Below are positions 37,056 to 50,909 of a stretch of 64,000 nt of DNA, in pieces. Source of the DNA: Tritrichomonas musculus (taxonomy: Eukaryota > Parabasalia > Tritrichomonadida > Tritrichomonadidae); contig JAPFFF010000002.1 of the NCBI GenBank assembly GCA_039105265.1, positions 744,001 through 808,000 on the forward strand, in the 5' to 3' direction. The notes under the pieces are model-generated. The model saw only the letters and a list, made by a program, of their open reading frames with translations. It was not told where the DNA came from and made no database searches. Position 1 is the stretch's first letter. Every line of letters begins with the position of its first letter. A program made the position numbers and the translations under genes.

Positions 37056-38932
37056 AGAAGAAGAAGATGATGAAAATGGAAAAGAAGAAGAAGATGATGA
37101 AAATGGAAAAGAAGAAGAAGATGATGAAAATGAAAAAGAAGAAGAAGATGATGAAAATGAAAAAGAAGAAGAAGATGATGAAAATGGAAAAGAAGAAGAA
37201 GATGATGAAAATGAAAAAGAAGAAGAAGATGATGAAAATGAAAAAGAAGAAGAAGATGATGAAAATGGAAAAGAAGAAGAAGAAGATGAAAATGAAAAAG
37301 AAAAAGAAGATGATGAAAATGAAAAAGAAGAAGAAGATGATGAAAATGAAAAAGAAGAAGAAGATGATGAAAATGGAAAAGAAGAAGAAGATGATGAAAA
37401 TGAAAAAGAAGAAGAAGATGATGAAAATGAAAAAGAAGAAGAAGATGATGAAAATGAAAAAGAAGAAGAAGAAGAAAATGATGAAAATGGAAAAGAAGAA
37501 GAAGATGATGAAAATGAAAAAGAAGAAGAAGATGATGAAAATGAAAAAGAAGAAGAAGATGATGAAAATGAAAAAGAAGAAGAAGATGATGAAAATGGAA
37601 AAGAAGAAGAAGATGATGAAAATGAAAATGGAAAAGAAGAAGAAGAAGATGAAAATGAAAATGAAGAAGAAGATGATGAAAATGAAAAAGAAGAAGAAGA
37701 TGATGAAAATGGAAAAGAAGAAGAAGATGATGAAAATGAAAATGAAAAAGAAGAAGAAGATGATGAAAATGAAAAAGAAGAAGAAGATGATGAAAATGGA
37801 AAAGAAGAAGAAGATGATGAAAATGGAAAAGAAGAAGAAGATGATGAAAATGAAAAAGAAGAAGAAGATGATGAAAATGGAAAAGAAGAAGAAGATGATG
37901 AAAATGAAAAAGAAGATGATGAAAATAAAGAAAAAGAAGAAGGTGATGAAAATGAAAAAGAAGAAGATGATGATGAAAATGAAAAAGAAGAAGAAGATGA
38001 TGAAAATGAAGAAAAAGAAGAAGAAGAAGAAAATGAAGAAGAAGATGATGAAAATGAAGAAAAAGAAAAAGAAGAAGAAAATGAAGAAGAAGATGATGAA
38101 AATGAAAAAGAAGAAGAAGATGATGAAAATGAAAAAGAAGAAGAAGATGATGAAAATGAAAAAGAAGAAGAAGATGATGAAAATGGAAAAGAAGAAGAAG
38201 ATGATGAAAATGAAAATGGAAAAGAAGAAGAAGAAGATGAAAATGAAAAAGAAGAAGAAGATGATGAAAATGAAAAAGAAGAAGAAAATGAAGAAGAAGA
38301 TGATGAAAATGAAAAAGAAGAAGAAGATGATGAAAATGGAAAAGAAGAAGAAGATGATGAAAATGAAAAAGAAGAAGAAGATGATGAAAATGAAAATGAA
38401 AAAGAAGAAGAAGATGATGAAAATGAAAATGAAAAAGAAGAAGAAGAAGATGAAAATGAAAAAGAAGAAGAAGATGATGAAAATGAAAAAGAAGAAGAAG
38501 ATGATGAAAATGAAAAAGAAGAAGAAGATGATGAAAATGAAAAAGAAGAAGAAGATGATGAAAATGGAAAAGAAGAAGAAGATGATGAAAATGAAAAAGA
38601 AGAAGAAGATGATGAAAATGAAAAAGAAGAAGAAGATGATGAAAATGAAAAAGAAGAAGAAGAAGATGAAAATGGAAAAGAAGAAGAAGATGATGAAAAT
38701 GAAAAAGAAGAAGAAGATGATGAAAATGAAAAAGAAGAAGAAGATGATGAAAATGAAAAAGAAGAAGAAGATGATGAAAATGAAAAAGAAGAAGAAGATG
38801 ATGAAAATGGAAAAGAAGAAGAAGATGATGAAAATGAAAAAGAAGAAGAAGATGATGAAAATGAAAATGAAAAAGAAGAAGAAGATGATGAAAATGAAAA
38901 TGAAAAAGAAGAAGAAGAAGATGAAAATGAAA
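37055..38932 (+). repeat. Y-tail block with KEKEEGDEN landmark
   Basis: This block has KEKEEGDEN at 37926 but no EKD or NDSN landmark, then the standard Y tail to the junction at about 38,932. Its first 0.8 kb is X-like, with EKEKE, ENENGKEEE and NEEEDD units. It aligns with 57,470-59,192 at an offset of about 20.3 kb, differing by one 33-bp unit, so both derive from the same X/Y-tail fusion. Confidence 0.75.
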
Positions 38933-39349
38933 AGAAGAAGAAGATGATGAAAACGAAAAAGAAGAAGAAGATGATGAAAATGAAAAAGAAGAAGAAGATG
39001 ATGAAAATGAAAAAGAAGAAGAAGATGATGAAAATGAAAAAGAAGAAGAAGATGATGAAAATGAAAAAGAAGAAGAAGATGATGAAAATGAAAAAGAAGA
39101 AGAAGATGATGAAAATGGAAAAGAAGAAGAAGATGATGAAAATGAAAATGAAAAAGAAGAAGAAGATGATGAAAATGAAAAAGAAGAAGAAGATGATGAA
39201 AATGAAAAAGAAGAAGAAGAAGAAAATGATGAAAATGGAAAAGAAGAAGAAGATGATGAAAATGAAAAAGAAGAAGAAGATGATGAAAATGAAAAAGAAG
39301 AAGAAAATGATGAAAATGGAAAAGAAGAAGATGATGAAAATGAAAAAGA

Positions 39350-42300
39350 AGAAGAAGATGATGAAAATGGAAAAGAAGAAGAAGATGATGAAAATGGAAA
39401 AGAAGAAGAAGATGATGAAAATGAAAAAGAAGAAGAAGATGATGAAAATGGAAAAGAAGAAGAAGAAGATGAAAATGAAAAAGAAGAAGAAGATGATGAA
39501 AATGAAAAAGAAGAAGAAGATGATGAAAATGAAAAAGAAAAAGAAGATGATGAAAATGAAAAAGAAGAAGAAGATGATGAAAATGAAAAAGAAGAAGAAG
39601 ATGATGAAAATGAAAAAGAAGAAGAAAATGAAGAAGAAGATGATGAAAATGAAAATGAAGAAGAAGAAGAAAATGATTCAAATGAAAAAGAAGAAGAAGA
39701 AGATGATTCAAATGGAAAAGAAGAAGAAGATGATGAAAATGAAAATGAAAATGAAGAAGAAGATGATGAAAATGAAAAAGAAGAAGAAGAAGATGATTCA
39801 AATGGAAAAGAAGAAGAAGATGATGAAAACGAAAAAGAAGAAGAAGATGATGAAAATGAAAAAGAAGAAGAAGATGATGAAAATGAAAAAGAAGAAGAAG
39901 ATGATGAAAATGAAAATGAAGAAGAAGATGATGAAAATGAAAAAGAAGAAGAAGATGATGAAAATGAAAAAGAAGAAGAAGATGATGAAAATGAAAAAGA
40001 AGAAGAAGATGATGAAAATGGAAAAGAAGAAGAAGAAGATGAAAATGAAAAAGAAGAAGAAGATGATGAAAATGAAAAAGAAGAAGAAGATGATGAAAAT
40101 GAAAAAGAAGAAGAAGAAGAAAATGATGAAAATGGAAAAGAAGAAGAAGATGATGAAAATGAAAAAGAAGAAGAAGATGATGAAAATGAAAAAGAAGAAG
40201 AAAATGATGAAAATGGAAAAGAAGAAGATGATGAAAATGAAAAAGAAGAAGAAGATGATGAAAATGGAAAAGAAGAAGAAGATGATGAAAATGGAAAAGA
40301 AGAAGAAGATGATGAAAATGAAAAAGAAGAAGAAAATGATGAAAATGGAAAAGAAGAAGATGATGAAAATGAAAAAGAAGAAGAAGATGATGAAAATGAA
40401 AAAGAAGAAGAAGATGATGAAAATGGAAAAGAAGAAGAAGAAGATGAAAATGAAAAAGAAGAAGAAGATGATGAAAATGAAAAAGAAGAAGAAGATGATG
40501 AAAATGAAAAAGAAGAAGAAGATGATGAAAATGAAAAAGAAGAAGAAGATGATGAAAATGAAAAAGAAGAAGAAGATGATGAAAATGGAAAAGAAGAAGA
40601 AGATGATGAAAATGAAAATGAAAAAGAAGAAGAAGATGATGAAAATGAAAAAGAAGAAGAAGATGATGAAAATGGAAAAGAAGAAGAAGATGATGAAAAT
40701 GAAAATGAAAAAGAAGAAGAAGATGATGAAAATGAAAAAGAAGAAGAAGATGATGAAAATGAAAAAGAAGAAAAAGATGATGAAAATGAAAAAGATGAAG
40801 AAGAAGAAAATGATGAAAATGGAAAAGAAGAAGAAGAAGATGAAAATGAAAAAGAAGAAGAAGAAGATGAAAATGAAAAAGAAGAAGAAGATGATGAAAA
40901 TGGAAAAGAAGAAGAAGATGATGAAAATGAAAAAGAAGAAGAAAATGAAGAAGAAGATGATGAAAATGAAAATGAAAAAGAAGAAGAAGATGATGAAAAT
41001 GAAAAAGAAGAAGAAGATGATGAAAATGAAAAAGAAGAAGAAGATGATGAAAATGAAAAAGAAGAAGAAGATGATGAAAATGAAAAAGAAGAAGAAGATG
41101 ATGAAAATGAAAAAGAAGAAGAAGATGATGAAAATGGAAAAGAAGAAGAAGATGATGAAAATGAAAAAGAAGAAGAAGATGATGAAAATGAAAAAGAAGA
41201 AGAAGATGATGAAAATGAAAAAGAAGAAGAAGAAGAAAATGATGAAAATGGAAAAGAAGAAGAAGATGATGAAAATGAAAAAGAAGAAGAAGATGATGAA
41301 AATGAAAAAGAAGAAGAAGATGATGAAAATGGAAAAGAAGAAGAAGATGATGAAAATGAAAAAGAAGAAGAAAATGAAGAAGAAGATGATGAAAATGAAA
41401 ATGAAAAAGAAGAAGAAGATGATGAAAATGAAAAAGAAGAAGAAGATGATGAAAATGAAAAAGAAGAAGAAAATGAAGAAGAAGATGATGAAAATGGAAA
41501 AGAAGAAGAAGATGATGAAAATGGAAAAGAAGAAGAAGATGATGAAAATGGAAAAGAAGAAGAAGATGATGAAAATGGAAAAGAAGAAGAAGATGATGAA
41601 AATGAAAAAGAAGAAGAAGAAGATGAAAATGAAAAAGAAGAAGAAGATGATGAAAATGGAAAAGAAGAAGAAGAAGATGAAAATGAAAAAGAAGAAGAAG
41701 ATGATGAAAATGGAAAAGAAGAAGAAGAAGATGAAAATGAAAAAGAAGAAGAAGATGATGAAAATGGAAAAGAAGAAGAAGATGATGAAAATGGAAAAGA
41801 AGAAGAAGAAGATGAAAATGAAAAAGAAGAAGAAGATGATGAAAATGAAAAAGAAGAAGAAGATGATGAAAATGAAAAAGAAGAAGAAGATGATGAAAAT
41901 GAAAAAGAAGAAGAAGATGATGAAAATGGAAAAGAAGAAGAAGATGATGAAAATGAAAATGAAAAAGAAGAAGAAGATGATGAAAATGAAAAAGAAGAAG
42001 AAGATGATGAAAATGAAAAAGAAGAAGAAGATGATGAAAATGAAAAAGATGAAGAAGAAGAAAATGATGAAAATGGAAAAGAAGAAGAAGAAGATGAAAA
42101 TGAAAAAGAAGAAGAAGATGATGAAAATGAAAAAGAAGAAGAAGATGATGAAAATGGAAAAGAAGAAGAAGATGATGAAAATGAAAAAGAAGAAGAAAAT
42201 GAAGAAGAAGATGATGAAAATGAAAATGAAAAAGAAGAAGAAGATGATGAAAATGAAAAAGAAGAAGAAGATGATGAAAATGAAAAAGAAGAAGAAGATG

Positions 42301-44006
42301 ATGAAAATGAAAAAGAAGAAGAAGATGATGAAAATGAAAAAGAAGAAGAAGATGATGAAAATGAAAAAGAAGAAGAAGATGATGAAAATGGAAAAGAAGA
42401 AGAAGATGATGAAAATGAAAAAGAAGAAGAAGATGATGAAAATGAAAAAGAAGAAGAAGATGATGAAAATGAAAAAGAAGAAGAAGAAGAAAATGATGAA
42501 AATGGAAAAGAAGAAGAAGATGATGAAAATGAAAAAGAAGAAGAAGATGATGAAAATGAAAAAGAAGAAGAAGATGATGAAAATGGAAAAGAAGAAGAAG
42601 ATGATGAAAATGAAAAAGAAGAAGAAAATGAAGAAGAAGATGATGAAAATGAAAATGAAAAAGAAGAAGAAGATGATGAAAATGAAAAAGAAGAAGAAGA
42701 TGATGAAAATGAAAAAGAAGAAGAAAATGAAGAAGAAGATGATGAAAATGGAAAAGAAGAAGAAGATGATGAAAATGGAAAAGAAGAAGAAGATGATGAA
42801 AATGGAAAAGAAGAAGAAGATGATGAAAATGGAAAAGAAGAAGAAGATGATGAAAATGAAAAAGAAGAAGAAGAAGATGAAAATGAAAAAGAAGAAGAAG
42901 ATGATGAAAATGGAAAAGAAGAAGAAGAAGATGAAAATGAAAAAGAAGAAGAAGATGATGAAAATGGAAAAGAAGAAGAAGATGATGAAAATGAAAAAGA
43001 AGAAGAAAATGAAGAAGAAGATGATGAAAATGGAAAAGAAGAAGAAGATGATGAAAATGAAAAAGAAGATGATGAAAATAAAGAAAAAGAAGAAGGTGAT
43101 GAAAATGAAAAAGAAGAAGATGATGATGAAAATGAAAAAGAAGAAGAAGATGATGAAAATGAAGAAAAAGAAGAAGAAGAAGAAAATGAAGAAGAAGATG
43201 ATGAAAATGAAGAAAAAGAAAAAGAAGAAGAAAATGAAGAAGAAGATGATGAAAATGAAAAAGAAGAAGAAGATGATGAAAATGAAAAAGAAGAAGAAGA
43301 TGATGAAAATGAAAAAGAAGAAGAAGATGATGAAAATGGAAAAGAAGAAGAAGATGATGAAAATGAAAATGGAAAAGAAGAAGAAGAAGATGAAAATGAA
43401 AAAGAAGAAGAAGATGATGAAAATGAAAAAGAAGAAGAAAATGAAGAAGAAGATGATGAAAATGAAAAAGAAGAAGAAGATGATGAAAATGGAAAAGAAG
43501 AAGAAGATGATGAAAATGAAAAAGAAGAAGAAGATGATGAAAATGAAAATGAAAAAGAAGAAGAAGATGATGAAAATGAAAATGAAAAAGAAGAAGAAGA
43601 AGATGAAAATGAAAAAGAAGAAGAAGATGATGAAAATGAAAAAGAAGAAGAAGATGATGAAAATGAAAAAGAAGAAGAAGATGATGAAAATGAAAAAGAA
43701 GAAGAAGATGAAGAAGAAGATGATGAAAATGAAAAAGAAGAAGAAGATGATGAAAATGAAAAAGAAGAAGAAGATGATGAAAATGAAAAAGAAGAAGAAG
43801 AAGATGAAAATGGAAAAGAAGAAGAAGATGATGAAAATGAAAAAGAAGAAGAAGATGATGAAAATGAAAAAGAAGAAGAAGATGATGAAAATGAAAAAGA
43901 AGAAGAAGATGATGAAAATGAAAAAGAAGAAGAAGATGATGAAAATGGAAAAGAAGAAGAAGATGATGAAAATGAAAATGGAAAAGAAGAAGAAGAAGAT
44001 GAAAAT
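39350..44006 (+). repeat. 4,719-bp tandem duplication, copy 1
   Basis: Each landmark recurs 4,719 bp downstream: GATTCA 39675 to 44394, EKD 40794 to 45513 and 42048 to 46767, KEKEEGDEN 43079 to 47798, and the rare gaagaaaaagatg variant near 40,770 to near 45,489. The offset is divisible by three. The two EKD modules inside this copy are 1,254 bp apart, so an older internal duplication preceded the larger one. Confidence 0.88.
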
Positions 44007-44068
44007 GGAAAAGAAGAAGAAGATGATGAAAATGAAAAAGAAGAAGAAGATGATGAAAATGGAAAAGA

Positions 44069-47000
44069 AGAAGAAGATGATGAAAATGGAAAAGAAGAAG
44101 AAGAAGATGAAAATGGAAAAGAAGAAGAAGATGATGAAAATGAAAAAGAAGAAGAAGATGATGAAAATGGAAAAGAAGAAGAAGAAGATGAAAATGAAAA
44201 AGAAGAAGAAGATGATGAAAATGAAAAAGAAGAAGAAGATGATGAAAATGAAAAAGAAAAAGAAGATGATGAAAATGAAAAAGAAGAAGAAGATGATGAA
44301 AATGAAAAAGAAGAAGAAGATGATGAAAATGAAAAAGAAGAAGAAAATGAAGAAGAAGATGATGAAAATGAAAATGAAGAAGAAGAAGAAAATGATTCAA
44401 ATGAAAAAGAAGAAGAAGAAGATGATTCAAATGGAAAAGAAGAAGAAGATGATGAAAATGAAAATGAAAATGAAGAAGAAGATGATGAAAATGAAAAAGA
44501 AGAAGAAGAAGATGATTCAAATGGAAAAGAAGAAGAAGATGATGAAAACGAAAAAGAAGAAGAAGATGATGAAAATGAAAAAGAAGAAGAAGATGATGAA
44601 AATGAAAAAGAAGAAGAAGATGATGAAAATGAAAATGAAGAAGAAGATGATGAAAATGAAAAAGAAGAAGAAGATGATGAAAATGAAAAAGAAGAAGAAG
44701 ATGATGAAAATGAAAAAGAAGAAGAAGATGATGAAAATGGAAAAGAAGAAGAAGAAGATGAAAATGAAAAAGAAGAAGAAGATGATGAAAATGAAAAAGA
44801 AGAAGAAGATGATGAAAATGAAAAAGAAGAAGAAGAAGAAAATGATGAAAATGGAAAAGAAGAAGAAGATGATGAAAATGAAAAAGAAGAAGAAGATGAT
44901 GAAAATGAAAAAGAAGAAGAAAATGATGAAAATGGAAAAGAAGAAGATGATGAAAATGAAAAAGAAGAAGAAGATGATGAAAATGGAAAAGAAGAAGAAG
45001 ATGATGAAAATGGAAAAGAAGAAGAAGATGATGAAAATGAAAAAGAAGAAGAAAATGATGAAAATGGAAAAGAAGAAGATGATGAAAATGAAAAAGAAGA
45101 AGAAGATGATGAAAATGAAAAAGAAGAAGAAGATGATGAAAATGGAAAAGAAGAAGAAGAAGATGAAAATGAAAAAGAAGAAGAAGATGATGAAAATGAA
45201 AAAGAAGAAGAAGATGATGAAAATGAAAAAGAAGAAGAAGATGATGAAAATGAAAAAGAAGAAGAAGATGATGAAAATGAAAAAGAAGAAGAAGATGATG
45301 AAAATGGAAAAGAAGAAGAAGATGATGAAAATGAAAATGAAAAAGAAGAAGAAGATGATGAAAATGAAAAAGAAGAAGAAGATGATGAAAATGGAAAAGA
45401 AGAAGAAGATGATGAAAATGAAAATGAAAAAGAAGAAGAAGATGATGAAAATGAAAAAGAAGAAGAAGATGATGAAAATGAAAAAGAAGAAAAAGATGAT
45501 GAAAATGAAAAAGATGAAGAAGAAGAAAATGATGAAAATGGAAAAGAAGAAGAAGAAGATGAAAATGAAAAAGAAGAAGAAGAAGATGAAAATGAAAAAG
45601 AAGAAGAAGATGATGAAAATGGAAAAGAAGAAGAAGATGATGAAAATGAAAAAGAAGAAGAAAATGAAGAAGAAGATGATGAAAATGAAAATGAAAAAGA
45701 AGAAGAAGATGATGAAAATGAAAAAGAAGAAGAAGATGATGAAAATGAAAAAGAAGAAGAAGATGATGAAAATGAAAAAGAAGAAGAAGATGATGAAAAT
45801 GAAAAAGAAGAAGAAGATGATGAAAATGAAAAAGAAGAAGAAGATGATGAAAATGGAAAAGAAGAAGAAGATGATGAAAATGAAAAAGAAGAAGAAGATG
45901 ATGAAAATGAAAAAGAAGAAGAAGATGATGAAAATGAAAAAGAAGAAGAAGAAGAAAATGATGAAAATGGAAAAGAAGAAGAAGATGATGAAAATGAAAA
46001 AGAAGAAGAAGATGATGAAAATGAAAAAGAAGAAGAAGATGATGAAAATGGAAAAGAAGAAGAAGATGATGAAAATGAAAAAGAAGAAGAAAATGAAGAA
46101 GAAGATGATGAAAATGAAAATGAAAAAGAAGAAGAAGATGATGAAAATGAAAAAGAAGAAGAAGATGATGAAAATGAAAAAGAAGAAGAAAATGAAGAAG
46201 AAGATGATGAAAATGGAAAAGAAGAAGAAGATGATGAAAATGGAAAAGAAGAAGAAGATGATGAAAATGGAAAAGAAGAAGAAGATGATGAAAATGGAAA
46301 AGAAGAAGAAGATGATGAAAATGAAAAAGAAGAAGAAGAAGATGAAAATGAAAAAGAAGAAGAAGATGATGAAAATGGAAAAGAAGAAGAAGAAGATGAA
46401 AATGAAAAAGAAGAAGAAGATGATGAAAATGGAAAAGAAGAAGAAGAAGATGAAAATGAAAAAGAAGAAGAAGATGATGAAAATGGAAAAGAAGAAGAAG
46501 ATGATGAAAATGGAAAAGAAGAAGAAGAAGATGAAAATGAAAAAGAAGAAGAAGATGATGAAAATGAAAAAGAAGAAGAAGATGATGAAAATGAAAAAGA
46601 AGAAGAAGATGATGAAAATGAAAAAGAAGAAGAAGATGATGAAAATGGAAAAGAAGAAGAAGATGATGAAAATGAAAATGAAAAAGAAGAAGAAGATGAT
46701 GAAAATGAAAAAGAAGAAGAAGATGATGAAAATGAAAAAGAAGAAGAAGATGATGAAAATGAAAAAGATGAAGAAGAAGAAAATGATGAAAATGGAAAAG
46801 AAGAAGAAGAAGATGAAAATGAAAAAGAAGAAGAAGATGATGAAAATGAAAAAGAAGAAGAAGATGATGAAAATGGAAAAGAAGAAGAAGATGATGAAAA
46901 TGAAAAAGAAGAAGAAAATGAAGAAGAAGATGATGAAAATGAAAATGAAAAAGAAGAAGAAGATGATGAAAATGAAAAAGAAGAAGAAGATGATGAAAAT

Positions 47001-48725
47001 GAAAAAGAAGAAGAAGATGATGAAAATGAAAAAGAAGAAGAAGATGATGAAAATGAAAAAGAAGAAGAAGATGATGAAAATGAAAAAGAAGAAGAAGATG
47101 ATGAAAATGGAAAAGAAGAAGAAGATGATGAAAATGAAAAAGAAGAAGAAGATGATGAAAATGAAAAAGAAGAAGAAGATGATGAAAATGAAAAAGAAGA
47201 AGAAGAAGAAAATGATGAAAATGGAAAAGAAGAAGAAGATGATGAAAATGAAAAAGAAGAAGAAGATGATGAAAATGAAAAAGAAGAAGAAGATGATGAA
47301 AATGGAAAAGAAGAAGAAGATGATGAAAATGAAAAAGAAGAAGAAAATGAAGAAGAAGATGATGAAAATGAAAATGAAAAAGAAGAAGAAGATGATGAAA
47401 ATGAAAAAGAAGAAGAAGATGATGAAAATGAAAAAGAAGAAGAAAATGAAGAAGAAGATGATGAAAATGGAAAAGAAGAAGAAGATGATGAAAATGGAAA
47501 AGAAGAAGAAGATGATGAAAATGGAAAAGAAGAAGAAGATGATGAAAATGGAAAAGAAGAAGAAGATGATGAAAATGAAAAAGAAGAAGAAGAAGATGAA
47601 AATGAAAAAGAAGAAGAAGATGATGAAAATGGAAAAGAAGAAGAAGAAGATGAAAATGAAAAAGAAGAAGAAGATGATGAAAATGGAAAAGAAGAAGAAG
47701 ATGATGAAAATGAAAAAGAAGAAGAAAATGAAGAAGAAGATGATGAAAATGGAAAAGAAGAAGAAGATGATGAAAATGAAAAAGAAGATGATGAAAATAA
47801 AGAAAAAGAAGAAGGTGATGAAAATGAAAAAGAAGAAGATGATGATGAAAATGAAAAAGAAGAAGAAGATGATGAAAATGAAGAAAAAGAAGAAGAAGAA
47901 GAAAATGAAGAAGAAGATGATGAAAATGAAGAAAAAGAAAAAGAAGAAGAAAATGAAGAAGAAGATGATGAAAATGAAAAAGAAGAAGAAGATGATGAAA
48001 ATGAAAAAGAAGAAGAAGATGATGAAAATGAAAAAGAAGAAGAAGATGATGAAAATGGAAAAGAAGAAGAAGATGATGAAAATGAAAATGGAAAAGAAGA
48101 AGAAGAAGATGAAAATGAAAAAGAAGAAGAAGATGATGAAAATGAAAAAGAAGAAGAAAATGAAGAAGAAGATGATGAAAATGAAAAAGAAGAAGAAGAT
48201 GATGAAAATGGAAAAGAAGAAGAAGATGATGAAAATGAAAAAGAAGAAGAAGATGATGAAAATGAAAATGAAAAAGAAGAAGAAGATGATGAAAATGAAA
48301 ATGAAAAAGAAGAAGAAGAAGATGAAAATGAAAAAGAAGAAGAAGATGATGAAAATGAAAAAGAAGAAGAAGATGATGAAAATGAAAAAGAAGAAGAAGA
48401 TGATGAAAATGAAAAAGAAGAAGAAGATGAAGAAGAAGATGATGAAAATGAAAAAGAAGAAGAAGATGATGAAAATGAAAAAGAAGAAGAAGATGATGAA
48501 AATGAAAAAGAAGAAGAAGAAGATGAAAATGGAAAAGAAGAAGAAGATGATGAAAATGAAAAAGAAGAAGAAGATGATGAAAATGAAAAAGAAGAAGAAG
48601 ATGATGAAAATGAAAAAGAAGAAGAAGATGATGAAAATGAAAAAGAAGAAGAAGATGATGAAAATGGAAAAGAAGAAGAAGATGATGAAAATGAAAATGG
48701 AAAAGAAGAAGAAGAAGATGAAAAT
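44069..48725 (+). repeat. 4,719-bp tandem duplication, copy 2
   Basis: This is the partner of the segment starting near 39,350. Correspondence ends at about 48,726, where ENEKEEE faces ENGKEEE in copy 1 (about 44,007). About 65 bp of G-rich units at the centre (about 44,007-44,070) do not align and may mark the exchange point. The first units show a D-to-E difference (about 44,104 against 39,385), so the copies are not perfectly identical. Confidence 0.85.
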
Positions 48726-48788
48726 GAAAAAGAAGAAGAAGATGATGAAAATGAAAATGAAAAAGAAGAAGAAGAAGATGAAAATGAA

Positions 48789-50909
48789 AAGAAGAAGAAG
48801 ATGATGAAAACGAAAAAGAAGAAGAAGATGATGAAAATGAAAAAGAAGAAGAAGATGATGAAAATGAAAAAGAAGAAGAAGATGATGAAAATGAAAAAGA
48901 AGAAGAAGATGATGAAAATGAAAAAGAAGAAGAAGATGATGAAAATGAAAAAGAAGAAGAAGATGATGAAAATGAAAAAGAAGAAGAAGATGATGAAAAT
49001 GAAAAAGAAGAAGAAGATGATGAAAATGAAAAAGAAGAAGAAGATGATGAAAATGGAAAAGAAGAAGAAGATGATGAAAATGAAAAAGAAGAAGAAGATG
49101 ATGAAAATGAAAAAGAAGAAGAAGATGATGAAAATGGAAAAGAAGAAGAAGAAGATGAAAATGAAAAAGAAAAAGAAGATGATGAAAATGAAAAAGAAGA
49201 AGAAGATGATGAAAATGAAAAAGAAGAAGAAGAAGAAAATGATGAAAATGGAAAAGAAGAAGAAGATGATGAAAATGGAAAAGAAGAAGAAGAAGATGAA
49301 AATGGAAAAGAAGAAGAAGATGATGAAAATGGAAAAGAAGAAGAAGATGATGAAAATGGAAAAGAAGAAGATGATGAAAATGAAAAAGAAGAAGAAGATG
49401 ATGAAAATGGAAAAGAAGAAGAAGATGATGAAAATGAAAAAGAAGAAGAAAATGAAGAAGAAGATGATGAAAATGAAAATGAAAAAGAAGAAGAAGATGA
49501 TGAAAATGAAAAAGAAGAAGAAGATGATGAAAATGAAAAAGAAGAAGAAGATGATGAAAATGAAAAAGAAGAAGAAGATGATGAAAATGAAAAAGAAGAA
49601 GAAAATGATGAAAATGGAAAAGAAGAAGATGATGAAAATGAAAAAGAAGAAGAAGATGATGAAAATGGAAAAGAAGAAGAAGATGATGAAAATGAAAAAG
49701 AAGAAGAAGATGATGAAAATGAAAAAGAAGAAGAAGATGATGAAAATGGAAAAGAAGAAGAAGAAGATGAAAATGAAAAAGAAGAAGAAGATGATGAAAA
49801 TGAAAAAGAAGAAGAAGATGATGAAAATGAAAAAGAAGAAGAAGAAGAAAATGATGAAAATGGAAAAGAAGAAGAAGATGATGAAAATGAAAAAGAAGAA
49901 GAAGATGATGAAAATGAAAAAGAAGAAGAAAATGATGAAAATGGAAAAGAAGAAGATGATGAAAATGAAAAAGAAGAAGAAAATGATGAAAATGGAAAAG
50001 AAGAAGAAGATGATGAAAATGGAAAAGAAGAAGAAGATGATGAAAATGAAAAAGAAGAAGAAGATGATGAAAATGGAAAAGAAGAAGAAGAAGATGAAAA
50101 TGAAAAAGAAGAAGAAGATGATGAAAATGAAAAAGAAGAAGAAGATGATGAAAATGAAAAAGAAAAAGAAGATGATGAAAATGAAAAAGAAGAAGAAGAT
50201 GATGAAAATGAAAAAGAAGAAGAAGATGATGAAAATGAAAAAGAAGAAGAAAATGAAGAAGAAGATGATGAAAATGAAAATGAAGAAGAAGAAGAAAATG
50301 ATTCAAATGAAAAAGAAGAAGAAGAAGATGATTCAAATGGAAAAGAAGAAGAAGATGATGAAAATGAAAATGAAAATGAAGAAGAAGATGATGAAAATGA
50401 AAAAGAAGAAGAAGAAGATGATTCAAATGGAAAAGAAGAAGAAGATGATGAAAACGAAAAAGAAGAAGAAGATGATGAAAATGAAAAAGAAGAAGAAGAT
50501 GATGAAAATGAAAAAGAAGAAGAAGAAGAAAATGATGAAAATGGAAAAGAAGAAGAAGATGATGAAAATGAAAAAGAAGAAGAAGATGATGAAAATGGAA
50601 AAGAAGAAGAAGATGATGAAAATGAAAAAGAAGAAGAAGAAGATGAAAATGAAAAAGAAGAAGAAGATGATGAAAATGAAAAAGAAGAAGAAGATGATGA
50701 AAATGAAAAAGAAGAAGAAGATGATGAAAATGAAAAAGAAGAAGAAGATGATGAAAATGAAAAAGAAGAAGAAGATGATGAAAATGGAAAAGAAGAAGAA
50801 GATGATGAAAATGAAAAAGAAGAAGAAGATGATGAAAATGAAAATGAAAAAGAAGAAGAAGATGATGAAAATGAAAATGAAAAAGAAGAAGAAGAAGATG
50901 AAAATGAAA
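48789..50909 (+). repeat. Z block, 2,120 bp form
   Basis: The length and variant order are the same as 27,467-29,587. GATTCA occurs at 50300, 50330 and 50420, followed by an AAC marker near 50,454. Confidence 0.85.

Larger units (their letters stand above)
38932..48789 (+). repeat. Double Y block, longest uninterrupted register
   Basis: No frame break occurs for 9,857 bp. The acidic phase is open from 38,931 to the next junction (about 3,286 codons). That same frame continues as lysine-rich frame B to a TGA at 50922-50924, and the only ATGs in it lie after the switch. Landmarks are GATTCA sets at 39675 and 44394, EKD at 40794, 42048, 45513 and 46767, and KEKEEGDEN at 43079 and 47798. The expansion comes from the tandem duplication described in the next two entries, not from protein-coding constraint that I can demonstrate. 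Confidence 0.8.

Noticed and set aside
38944-48804. Lysine/methionine-rich + strand ORFs (MMKMKKKKK repeats), each ending in RRRR
   Set aside because: ATG arises in nearly every unit from GATGAT and GAAAATG, so starts are meaningless. Each ORF ends only where the shared 1-nt loss moves into the TGA-rich frame. There is no domain, promoter or start context.
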